DNA from: Chaetoderma sp. LZ-2023a
Lineage: Eukaryota; Mollusca; Caudofoveata; Chaetodermatida; Chaetodermatidae
DNA length: 64,000 nucleotides
Direction of reading: 5' to 3'
Assembly: GCA_034401795.1 (NCBI GenBank)
Contig: CM067359.1
Coordinates: 147,628,233 to 147,692,232 of the forward strand
The notes below the pieces were generated by a model that was not told where the DNA came from, ran no database searches, and was given only the letters and a program-made list of their open reading frames with translations. A program made the translations under genes and the position numbers. Shown piece by piece: positions 1-9,558 of the stretch. Each line of letters begins with the position of its first letter. Position 1 is the stretch's first letter.

Positions 1-1100
1 AAATCCTTTACGACAGTTGTTTCTACCAGCTTAATATTTGTATCAAGAGAGTTCATGAAGTATGAATGTTTAATATTAGCGGTACCTAGATGCATAGGAC
101 AGCATTTGTCAGCATTGAATTTGATTTGCCAGATAGAAGACCATTTCGTTACGCTATTTAAGTCATCTTGTAGTTCTATTGCATCAATTGATGATTTAAT
201 CTCTTTGTAGATTTCTGTATCGTCAGCAAACATGTTAATTGTAGAGCACGTAATTACATCAGGAAGGCCGTTTATGTAACAGATGAAAAGGAGTGGTCCT
301 AGTACTCTACCTTGGGGCACACCGCTAATGACAGGAGTTTGAACTGATTTGCATCCATTCATGACAACTCGTTGGGCTCTGTTAGTAAGAAAATCCTCAA
401 TCCATTTTAGTAGGTTACCATGGATACCAAAATTTTCTAGTTTAAGAAGAAGTCGTTTGTTTGGTACAGAGTCAAATGCCTCAGCAAAGTCTAGATATAG
501 AGCATCGATACAGCTGCTGTGATCGATTGCATTTGACCATATATCTAAGACTTCAGTTAGCTGTGTGACACAAGAACGCCCTTTAATAAATCCGTGTTGA
601 CTTGGTACAATTAGTGCGTTTTGCTCAAGATGGCTTACAATATAGTCTTTTGTAATGGACTCAATGAGTTTACAGATTATGGAGGTAAGGCTTATAGGGC
701 GATAGTTATTAACCAAATGTTTGTTTCCCTTTTGAAAAGTGGAGATACATGACCTAATTTCCAGATTTGAGGTAGCTTACCCTCTCTCAATGAACTAGAG
801 AAAAGATGTAATAATGGGCAGATAATTTCAAGTTTGAGTTCCGTTAAAACACGGGGGTAGATTCCATCAGGACCTGCAGACTTGTTAGCTTTTAGATTAT
901 CGATTTTTTAAATTATCATGTCACTAGTGACCTCAATATGATGTAATGGAGCATTGAAATGTTTACTGTTGAAACTAGCCAACTGATTGATATCTTCATC
1001 TGTAAAGACAGATGCAAAATATGTCTTTTCCCCGTCGGTTGTGGTTAGTGTGCCATCGGACTTCATGAGGTCACAAATTGTGTTTCGGTTGCTTTTGCAT
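1..1100 (-). mobile_element. 5'-truncated LINE, reverse transcriptase domain (CR1/jockey-like), broken
   Basis: Read on the minus strand this is the reverse transcriptase of a non-LTR retrotransposon. In order: NKSAGPDGIYPRVL (about 890-840), NNYRPISLTSIICKLIES (about 720-660), QHGFIKGRSCVTQL, LYLDFAEAFDSVPNKRLLLK, SGVPQGRVLGPLLFICYING (about 330-270), and the catalytic box INMFADDTEIYKE (about 240-205). Coding resemblance stops near 1100, before any endonuclease domain, so the copy is 5' truncated; its 3' part runs off the left edge. It is dead: a base is missing in the A-run at about 731-735, shifting the frame just before NNYRPISL, and there is an in-frame TAA at 908-910. The order and spacing of RT blocks suggest the CR1/jockey group; exact clade not determined. 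Confidence 0.9.
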
Positions 1101-1204
1101 CAGATTCATAAGGTACTCACTGATTTCCTTAATAAAAACCCCATTTGCTTTGTAATATAAAATATTATATTTGTTAAATATGTTGGCTTAATGTTAAAGC
1201 AATG

Positions 1205-1400
1205 CGCAGATAGTAGTCGGGCCAACCTACACATTCAATGTTGGGTGACTGTTATATGATGTATGTTGGGTCAACGTTGCGTGAACGCATTGGGCCCACC
1301 ATGTTGGGCCAAATTTAGAATAAGGAGCAGAATGATGGTGGGCCAAACTAGAATCCAATGTTTGGCAAATATTACAAAGTATGTTAGGCCAAAATTGGGC
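1205..1400. repeat. dispersed repeat rich in TTGGGCCAA
   Basis: A stretch with repeated TTGGGCCAA / TTGGGTCAA motifs in both orientations. It looks like part of a common short invertebrate repeat. No coding potential seen. Confidence 0.45.
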
Positions 1401-1404
1401 CAAT

Positions 1405-1762
1405 TATAGCCATATGACGTCGTACTCAACTACGTGACGTTGAGGATGACGTCATAATCAATGATGGCATGAATGACGTAGATAAGTACGTCATGAACGC
1501 ATAATTGGTTACAGACTAAGCGTCTTTGTACGAAATGTATGGCTTTACTATTTAATAAAGATGCTGTTGAATATTTTGAAACTAATTTGACTGTACTATG
1601 GCACCCAGTCAAATTAGTTTCAAAACATTCAATAGCCTACTTGTATATCTTTCTGGAAATTGATAGTCAGGGAGTTCATGGATCAATCGATGTCAGTACG
1701 AGCGAGGTGTGGGTGGAGCTTAGCTAGAGATGGGTGGGGTATAGCTAAAACTGGAAAGGTCC
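1405..1762 (-). mobile_element. AT-TSD MITE (CRE arm left, shortened hairpin)
   Basis: Reverse copy of the window's main MITE. It has CRE sites near 1446, a hairpin at 1565-1630 whose loop arms are shortened, and the GC-rich end GGGTGGGGTATAGC ending AAACTGGAAAGGTCC at 1762, followed by ATT. The outer end of the CRE arm is lost or diverged. Confidence 0.8.
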
Positions 1763-1935
1763 ATTGCATCACCGGCACCATCAGCTCTAACACCAGATTC
1801 GATCAGCATCGCCGTCGTCACAATATAAGCAGCTACAGTCCACGCCACGTACAGACCAATGAGTGCAAATCAGAAATAAATTAGTTTGTTTCCAAAACAA
1901 AATAAAATCGTGCTGTTGAATATTTTGAACATAAT

Positions 1936-2266
1936 GGACCTTTCCGGTTTTAGCTATGCCCCGCCCATCTCTAGCCAAGCTCCACCCACACCTCGGCTCG
2001 TGTTGTGATCAATCGATCTCTGAACACCCTGATAGCCAGCAACAGTGCCCAGTCAAATTAGTTTCAAAATATTCAACAGCATGTTTATTAAATAGCCAAG
2101 AATTACAAAGACATACATTTCATGCACCATGTCGGACTGTTTGAGATTTGATGAGGTCTATATGGAACCCTTTGTGACGTAATTCTCGTGACGTCATCAT
2201 ACGCGCGCTGAGCTTATTATGACGTCATACAAGGTCAGGCGATGGAGGGATATTCTGGGAAGGTGA
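1936..2266 (+). mobile_element. AT-TSD MITE, left hairpin arm deleted
   Basis: Starts GGACCTTTCCGG after AAT and ends CTGGGAAGGTGA before ATTG. The left half of the central hairpin is deleted at about 2038; the right half (CAGTCAAATTAGTTTC) and two perfect TGACGTCA sites (about 2190, 2219) remain. Defines the end variant GGTGA instead of GGTCC. Confidence 0.85.
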
Positions 2267-3070
2267 ATTGGATTAGAAGATATTGCTGCCTTAAAAATAG
2301 TCAACAGATCATTTCTTACATTATGTTCAACGTTGCTTTGTTTTGGAAATGTAAAACCCTTTAATTTATTAGCTGCACTATAGACATCCTGGCAATGAGT
2401 TCCACGTGCTTGCAAGCAATGGTCGATGAATTTGACAAAAAACTATATTATCTGTTATAAATTTTTTCAATGCCATTTCAAAATAAGGATTAATTATTAA
2501 AATAGTCGGTATTCACTCTTACAAAAATAATAAGATTTGCTGGAAGCTTGAGCTGATATTGTTCAGATATCACCTACAATTTAACGCTTTCGTAACAACG
2601 TTTTTCATGTAAATGTTCCCTGGGGACTAAGCTTTTTTCGCCATGATTTTCGTAAATTTGACAAATTTCACTCAGAACCTCGCCGGCCGTAGACGGCCCA
2701 TGCATTAGCAATATGATTTCTAATAACGCTACAAACCATACCATCGCCGTGATGTGGGCGGGCCACTGAAATTCTGCACAATTGGACCCTGTGGGTGGGG
2801 TGGGGTGTGTGGGAGTTGGGGGTGGAGGTATTTTCTTAAAATAGCACCTATGGATATACTCATGACGTCATGCATGGCAGTAACTAGGCTAGTTATTGTG
2901 TGCGTCTAACACCTGAATTTTGCTAGTAATGTCATCTTAACGTGTAGGCCGGTCTCGGCCAGTGTAGTCCAGAGTGAACAGTTCGGCTATGGCCGGCGCA
3001 GGCATGAAAGGGTTAAACGTTTCTACCCATCATTCTGCTATGTAGTTCAGCTTGCTGATCATTGGTAGTA
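2267..3070. other. no gene seen
   Basis: No convincing coding exon. Contains a G-rich run near 2785-2830 and one CRE octamer at about 2861. The left end of the large TIR element begins at 3071. Confidence 0.5.
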
Positions 3071-3605
3071 GATGGAGAGCCATTTCGAGTTCGATTACAA
3101 TGTTGCGTACAAAAGGTTTGGCGATTGCTATCTATAAGCATGGGCGGTACAACAAAGAAAACTCATTTCTTAAGTGTCACATTCCTGGCGTTAAGGGGGT
3201 ATGTACCCGCAAAGTACCCACAAAATCATTTTCAATTACACTTTGGCGTACATCGCTGAAAATCATTTTAGAAAAACTTACACTATCAGTGATTAAAAAT
3301 CTGCAACTTAAGAAATGATATTTCCTGGCGTTTTCATTTAAGAAGGGCCCTTTTAGGGGCTCCCAAAGGGTTTCAATTACACTTTCGCGTACAAGAAATT
3401 TTTTTGGTTATACATTGCAAGAGAAACAAAAACCATTCTTAAGAAATTCTTTCTCCTGGCGTTTTCAGATAAGAAGGGTGGTATAGCTCTTAAGGGCTCT
3501 AAGAGGGGTTCCAATTACACTTTCGCGTAGAAGGACAATTTTACAATTTTTGGCTATGCTTGTCGCATACAATGTATTTGAAACGAAAATCATTATTAAG
3601 CCGTC
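3071..3605 (+). repeat. left terminal inverted repeat with internal sub-repeats
   Basis: Pairs with 11425-11963. It is itself built of about three degenerate 130-140-bp units, each with CCTGGCGTT (3184, 3324, 3455), an AAGAAGGG-type segment and CAATTACACTTTCGCGTAC (about 3232, 3373, 3511). Repeated subterminal motifs of this kind are typical of transposase binding sites. Confidence 0.9.
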
Positions 3606-3820
3606 GTTCTTGGTGACTGGTGAAAAACATGGCTAAAAGCAACTACACTCTGAATGTTTTCAAATAGAGTTTCATTACGTAGCCTAATCGTTTTCTGGTC
3701 ATGTGATCATAATAACGCGCACCGCCACTAATTTCTAAACGTTTCAGTAGCGTACTTGTTGTCGAGACTGTACATCGGGTGATGCCAAGCAATTCGATGC
3801 GCGGGCACACACGTATAATT

Positions 3821-3828
3821 TATAAATA
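3821..3828 (+). promoter_or_regulatory. TATA box of the element's gene
   Basis: Consensus TATAAATA, 112 bp upstream of the ATG at 3940 and inside the element, 215 bp after the left TIR. Start of transcription would be expected near 3850. Confidence 0.5.
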
Positions 3829-3939
3829 TAGTATGATGAAACAGTTACCATTTCGGTGTGGTGGTTATTCAGTATTTAGTTAGCTTTGGTCATAGTAATC
3901 TTATTATTTCAAATGACAATCTCTCATGATTAAATAAAC

Positions 3940-4018
3940 ATGGATGGTTTAACGCAATCCGTCGATACAATGGAAGAACCAACGCATTCAACATCTGCAG
4001 TAGAAGATTCAAATGAAG
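3940..4018 (+). CDS. exon 1 of the element's gene
   Basis: ATG in the context AAACATGG, then 26 codons beginning MDGLTQSVDTMEEPTHS and one extra base, followed by donor GTAGGAAG. Acidic, low-complexity leader with no domain. It joins exon 2 at 5482 in frame (phase 1 to phase 1), which is the main support for the start; the longer reading upstream of 5482 is intronic and has no ATG. Confidence 0.6.
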
Positions 4019-4085
4019 GTAGGAAGTTTGTATATATCTGATAGCTCGTTTCCCTAACAGACAACTTTACTTTCAACTATTAATC

Positions 4086-4335
4086 TAGGAACCCATGTGT
4101 ACGTATATGTATTGTGCGCAATGCGTATGCGCATTGCTTGCGTAATACTGGCCTAGTGCGTGTTGTCTGCCCCTTGAAGCGGTGAATACGCAACGCACTT
4201 CGCAGTAGGCACTGCGGATACATGGAATCACTTATGTTAATTTTCAATAGTTGTTATATTTACGCCATACGCACCAGGCAATGTTCATACGCATTACGCG
4301 TTGCGCACTCGCATATACGTACACATAGGTTCCTA
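4086..4335. mobile_element. palindromic MITE nested in the element's intron
   Basis: 250 bp with about 50-bp near-perfect ends starting TAGGAACCCATGTGTACG and ending with the reverse complement (CGTACACATAGGTTCCTA). CpG-rich arms with GCGCAATGCG motifs. It lies wholly inside the intron 4019-5481, so it would be spliced out. Confidence 0.75.
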
Positions 4336-4559
4336 AATTTAGTCCAATATACCCCATACACTCGAATAACAGTCAGGCCCCATTTATAAGTCGAACTTCG
4401 CATGAGCCATGCCAAATAAATTTACATGTTCATTGATTTTCCTGTAAATTTGTTTAGCGCGGCTCATGATAAGTTCTACTTATAAACTGGGCATGAGTTG
4501 TCGTGTATGATCAAAATCTTTATTCTCTCATCAAGCACAACATCATGTATTGTCTATAT

Positions 4560-4860
4560 TAAAGTCGGGTGGAATGAGGGTAATCTGGGGATTGTCTCCT
4601 CTCAATAAACACGAGAAATTTGAAAATTAGACTCTCAGAGAAGCCACTTCATGCAGCCTTTCGAATTAATGGGGAACAATTGAAGTAGTCTTGCTTCTTC
4701 CCTTGTTTGACATTGGTTGGAGGGGCAACTGTCCCGAGGCCACCCTCCGTTTCCAGTGCCCTTGCGTACGTGTTACAGAAGTGGTCATATTTGATTATTA
4801 TCGCTGAAATAGATTATCAATCAATCAATCAATCAATTTATTTCACCCAGATCACTGCAC
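4560..4860 (-). repeat. probable retroelement 3' end with (ATTG)n tail
   Basis: On the minus strand, GGGTGAAATAAATTGATTG leads into ATTGATTGATTG at about 4845-4820, a typical short-repeat tail of invertebrate LINEs or SINEs. Body and 5' end not defined. Confidence 0.35.
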
Positions 4861-4919
4861 AATGATAAATGGGGGAAGAGTTGGTACATATTTCCCGATT
4901 TGGCAGTGTGCTTTCTACA

Positions 4920-5279
4920 TTACTTCGTCGTTATTATTATCAACATCATTATTAGTATCATAATTATCATCACCATTATTATTATCATCATTATCACCAT
5001 TATTACTGTTATTATCATCATTAAATTTATCTTCACTTTGTCATCATTATCATCATCGACATCACAGCCATTTGCATTAACATATCATTGATAACATTAT
5101 GAGTAGGGCCTACCATTCTCATCATCATTATTATCGTATCCTGAGGAATGTTCACATGCAGGCCAAAAGAGAACTACTCCCGAATAGTCACCTCCGGGAT
5201 GACTGACCCCTCCTGGACAATTTCATTATCTTCATTATCATTGGCATGATCATCTCGGAATCCCCTTTATTATTGCCAC

Positions 5280-5310
<31 letters not shown>

Positions 5311-5400
5311 GTAGTCGTCGTCGTCATTGTCGTAGACGTCGTCGTCGTCGGTGACATTGGTGATGTTATTGTTGTTTTCGTCGCTGTTGCAACTTGTGTC
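4920..5400. repeat. ATT/ATC and GTT microsatellite tracts
   Basis: Degenerate (ATT)/(ATC) tract at 4925-5070 and (GTT)n at 5281-5310 running into GTC repeats. They lie inside the element's intron; reading frames here are low-complexity artefacts. Confidence 0.8.
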
Positions 5401-5481
5401 ATCATCGTCGTTGTTGTAGTCATCGTAGTTATCGCCGATTAGAAGCTATAACCACATTCAAGATTCCACTTCTCATTTCAG

Positions 5482-6440
5482 GGGCAGATAACGCGAGGAA
5501 ACCAGAGCCTATGCAGTGTCTGATACACACGATACCGTCAGAAAGGTCGCATCTTTTGAAATGGCAGCCGGATAAATGGAATCTCGTTTGTCGAGCAGCT
5601 GCAGCTAGATGTGCGAGCAAGAACTTTCGGTCATCCAGATATTGTGATATTATAGAAGCATTGCCGGAGCATCCTGTTGATAACGATGGCTACCATAGTA
5701 AATGTTATAAAAATTGTACAGCTGTACCTGGCAAAACTCCAGCTATACTTTGCGATAAAGCAGAGAAAATGCTTCGTAGTCTGCATCCGACTGGATCGCG
5801 TGGTTCAACCGTGAGTACAACTACCGATATTCTTTCTAATGAGTGCATATTTTGTGATAGAAGCACCAAAACTCGTATTGACGGCACAAAGGAATATCTT
5901 GGTAAGGTTGAAACTAAGCAAGCAGAGCAGAAAATCAAAGACGTCGTGAATATTTTGAAGTTGACTAGTGTTCTCGTGAAAATTTCGGGCGTGGATTTGA
6001 TTGCCAAGGAGGCACAATTTCATCATACTTGTCGTGCAGAAAAACCTGCAAAAGGCAGATCGTATTAAGAAATCACTTGCTCCAATAACCGAGGAGAATG
6101 TGAATACCAAGTTTCCCCTAGATTGCATTTGTTCATATATTGGCGAGTCCGTTATCGAAGGCAAACGACCAGAACACTTAACATCCATATATGATCAATA
6201 TTACGACTTTTGTGCAGAACTAGAAGTTGTCCCTTCAATAACCAAAGTGCAGCATTTTGGCGAAGTACTGAAGAAAAGGTTTCCTGGTCAGATTAATTTG
6301 CATACTCCAAAATGTAAGAGATCAGGTGTCATAGTTCATAGCACAGCAAGGGACTATGCATCCATAAGGGCGGTATATAATTTCAAATCGTCTCCCGAGG
6401 GCCAGGTGACACAAGCTGCTATGTTGCTTCGGCAGGCGCT
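5482..6440 (+). CDS. zinc-finger N-terminal region of the element's protein
   Basis: Starts at the acceptor CATTTCAG. The first part (frame of 5482-6043) holds paired Cys/His motifs: GYHSKCYKNCTAVPG (about 5680-5730), CIFCDRSTK (about 5845-5870) and AQFHHTCRAE (about 6012-6042). The CxxC...HxxC layout suggests one or two zinc-binding modules, plausibly DNA binding. After the A5-run frameshift (6040-6044) the same protein continues NLQKADRIKKSLAPITEENV and onward with CSYIGESVIEG. A second one-base shift near 6440 leads into the next segment. I recognise the architecture from uncharacterized metazoan proteins; the role is inferred. Confidence 0.65.
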
Positions 6441-6442
6441 GA

Positions 6443-7335
6443 AGTGTTGAAAAAGAACCTTTGAGTGACCCACTATCAATTACATCATTGGAGCGAAGTG
6501 AGGGAACACATCCACATTTGGTCACTACATTCTTCAATGCCCTCCTAGGTGGTCCAGAACTAGGAATGCATTCAGAATCTGTGAAGCGCCGAGCAAACTC
6601 TATGAGCCAAGACGCACTATTCATTGTGAAATATGGGACACTAAAACCAGCTAAACACATTCTGACAGCAATGGCTCTCAAGTCTCTTACGGGAAGCAGG
6701 AAGCTTATTACATTACTGAATAGATTTGGGTCGTGCATAATCTATAGCGCTGTTGAAGAACTGGAAACAGAACTTGCATCCGTGGTGATTGATAGGCAAC
6801 TCTGTTCTCCTTATGGTGCGACTCCTGGAATACCATGTGCATTAGCCTATGACAATTATGATGAGCAGACTCACACGTTATCAGGATCGGACACCCTCCG
6901 CGATACTATGGGAATTTTCTATCAGGTCGAGTCAGAAAGGTCACTACCACAAATTGAAGTGCTTCCAGAAGCAGCTGTTCCAAGTGCTGTAAAAAGAAGA
7001 GCCTGGAGAAAGTTGGATGTGCCGAGCAGGTCAATTGCACCTTTTAGAAAGAAACCTCGAATGGAGTACTTTTCCTATACCGACACAGACTACAACAGTT
7101 TACCAAACCTGTCCAGAAAACCTAGGAAGCTTGACTTATTGTGGATGGCAGCACATGCTTTAGAAATACAGAACATTCCTATGTGGACACGCTTCAATGC
7201 CCGATTTTATGTTGATCACCTTCCAAAACAAATTGTTCTCTATATGCCAAACATTGACTGTTCCCCAACGAGTATGGGTGTTGTTGCTGAAACCTTGAAA
7301 ATAACACAGAAATGTAAGGAGGAATGTGGTCAACG
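6443..7335 (+). CDS. central region of the element's protein
   Basis: Frame-2 segment from about 6443 (SVEKEPLSDPLSITSLERSE) to a stop caused by the third indel near 7335. Ends EETCx-like with CKEECGQRP, after which the next frame resumes NDLDVAKNAIKIQ. No catalytic motif recognised; it links the zinc-finger part to the nuclease part and contains basic patches (KRRAWRKL, RKKPRMEY, near 6990-7070) that could be nuclear localisation or nucleic-acid contacts. Function unknown. Confidence 0.55.
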
Positions 7336-9260
7336 ACCTTGATGTTGCTAAGAATGCAATTAAGATACAAGTAACCGAGCAACCTAAATACGATGACGTT
7401 TTTGTTCTATTTGGAGCGTTCCATCTACTAATGTGCCTATTCCGTGCAATTGGGAAGATTATCACAGAATCTGGGCTGCCAGAGATGCTCACTAACCGTC
7501 AGAACTATGCAAGATGGATGTCTAAACATCAGTTGAACTTGAAGAACCTACCAACAACACATCCCGGTCTCAAGGAGATGATATCTGCTGGGCTATTCAG
7601 TATCCACCGTACGGGCAATCAGTTTAGCAGACTACCAGTGGACCTCACACTAGAACAAACCATTAATGCTGATGCAGCCTCGAGGATGACTAGATTTACT
7701 GCAGCAACAAACAACTACAACGCCCGTCTACGATGGAGTGTCATGAAGAGTAGCAGAGCCACCCTCATCAGTGCTGCACTTGAAATGGCAGCGATGCAAA
7801 AGAGTAACGATGCTCAGACTGAGTTGCCTAAAAGCTGTACCCAACGTGACAATGATGACTTCAACAAACTCATAAACATCATCAAATCTTCTGCTAATCC
7901 ATATGAGTTGGAGACGGAATTGTTGATAAATATACATACAGGAAAGAGTTCCACACCTGAGATATCGGATTCTTTACTCAACATCGAAAAGGAAGGGAGT
8001 GAAAGACACACTGCATTTGTTAAGGAATGTTCTGAGGACCCATGTCGCTTTGAGCGACCTATTTCGCAAAATAAACTAAAGACCTTCGCAGATCAGGGAG
8101 CCAAAAACAAACGTTCACAGCATCCCATTGTCAAAGAGCTTCGGTGCACTAGGGACATGTTTGGCCGAATAGCAATTATCGCCACAAAGAGGACAGTTGA
8201 TCTCGCATTCCTGCTTACCTATCCGTTGACTTCTGTGCCATTGATCATGTGTCGAGCTGATGGTACAATGGAACATACAGACAAAAGTGTGTTGTTCTCT
8301 CTACTTGAATGTAAAATCAAGGAACACGGTTCCCCTAAAGAAATCTCAGCGCACATGGTTGACGGGAATTTTCTGTTGCAGTGTCTGCCACCAAATCTCC
8401 CTACAACGTATGGTGGACTCTCACGCACAGTATTACATGCTGTTTTGACGTACCCTTCTAAACGGATAGACATTGTATTTGACACCTACGAGGAACCTTG
8501 GATAAAAGACAGTGAACGAGAGTGTCGCGGATCAGAGGAGACAATTTATGTGATAGCTGGTCCTGAACAAGTCCGACCCAAAGACATCGCTAAATCACTC
8601 AAATCACAATCATTCAAACAACAGCTACCTCGGTTTTTAGTTAAGGACTGGTCTGAGCAACACCATGCATCAGTTCTATCTGACAGAGAGGTTTACCTTG
8701 GTGTAGATGGAACCTGTACTAAGTTCTCTGTTATCAACGGTAAATTGGAGGCAGAACCCATGGCACACATGGATTCTAACCATCCTGAAGCAGATACCAG
8801 AGTGTGTCTTCATCTGATCGATGCGGATCGTGCTATGCCAAATAATGACATCGTTGTACGGGCAGCTGATACAGATATCCTCATAATTTTATTACATCAT
8901 TCACATAGCGTCACATCAAATATTTGGATGGACGTGGGTACTTCGAGTCGCAGGAATCGACAGTATGTAAATGTCTCTGCTATCGCTACCAGCATTGGTC
9001 CCAGTTACTGTGCCGCACTCCCAGGATTCCACGCATATACAGGGTGTGACTACACTGCAACCTTTGCGCGAAAAGGCAAGAAACGTCCATTCATTGCACT
9101 TGAATGTGATGTCAGATTCATGAGTGGAGTACCAGATGAGGCTACTTGTAAAGCGATTGAGGATTTCACGTGTGTAATGTATGGTGCAGGCAAACTGTGT
9201 CCCCTAAACGAATATCGGTTCAGAGTATTCGACAAAGCGTATGGGCCTGAAACCACTTGG
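7336..9260 (+). CDS. FEN1/XPG-like nuclease core
   Basis: An uninterrupted frame from 7326 to 9278. Five acidic blocks occur in FEN1/XPG order (residues counted from 7326): HMVDGNFLLQ (D346), IVFDTYEEPWIKDSERE (D386, then K/E/R), HPEADTRVCLHL (E488, D490), RAADTDILIILLHH (D515, D517) and TGCDYTATFARKGKKRP (D575). In FEN1-family enzymes the matching residues hold the two metal ions, and the GxDY block is followed by a helix-turn-helix that grips DNA, here GCDYT..F.RKGKK. All expected acidic residues are present, so the active site looks intact. Assignment rests on motif order, not a profile search. In a TIR element it may be the strand-cutting enzyme; it could instead be an accessory repair-like nuclease. 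Confidence 0.65.
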
Positions 9261-9558
9261 GAAATTGAAAGGTGTTGACGCTAGTGGCATTCCACCATGC
9301 GAGGCAGTAGTAAAACAGAAAATTGCAAGAATCAACTTTGTAGCAATGATGTGGCATGCAACATGTGAAAACACTATCCCGAAACTTCCTGCTAGTGGAT
9401 GGGAACTGATAGACGATTCCTACCATATTGTGTGGTTCGATGGACCACAGATGCCCCAAACAGTTGTCCCTGAAACTGTTGTATGTGACGACGATGAGGA
9501 CAATCTGAATAATATTGAAGATGACGACTTCGTGATTGAAGCGCAGGATTCGGATTAG
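9260..9558 (+). CDS. C-terminal tail of the nuclease protein
   Basis: After a one-base shift near 9260 the protein continues LGKLKGVDASGIPPCEAVV, then ARINFVAMMWHATCEN, GWELIDDSYHIVWFDGPQMP and an acidic end (DDDEDNLNNIEDDDF) before the TAG at 9556. The GW...Y.I.WFDG.Q.P ending is, from memory, shared by related invertebrate proteins, which supports joining it to the nuclease frame. Confidence 0.6.

Larger units (their letters stand above)
3940..9558 (+). pseudogene. zinc-finger + FEN1/XPG-like nuclease gene of the TIR element (frameshifted)
   Basis: Whole gene model. Exon 1 is 3940-4018 (ATG start, 26 codons plus one base), the donor GTAGGA is at 4019, the acceptor CATTTCAG ends at 5481, and exon 2 runs from 5482 to the stop after 9558. 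Joining the exons keeps the frame (G + GG). Exon 2 reads as one long protein of about 1,350 residues if four small indels are corrected: an extra A in the A5 run 6040-6044, an extra base near 6440, a small loss near 7330-7340, and an extra base near 9260. No other in-frame stop occurs. The protein has C/H zinc motifs first and a nuclease-like core last. Related proteins, usually annotated uncharacterized, recur in marine invertebrate genomes, as I recall. The indels could be real decay or assembly errors (one is in a homopolymer). Confidence 0.75.

Noticed and set aside
5394-5481. GTG-start N-terminus for the zinc-finger frame
   Set aside because: This part is trinucleotide-repeat intron; the exon begins at the acceptor ending 5481 and joins an upstream ATG exon in phase.
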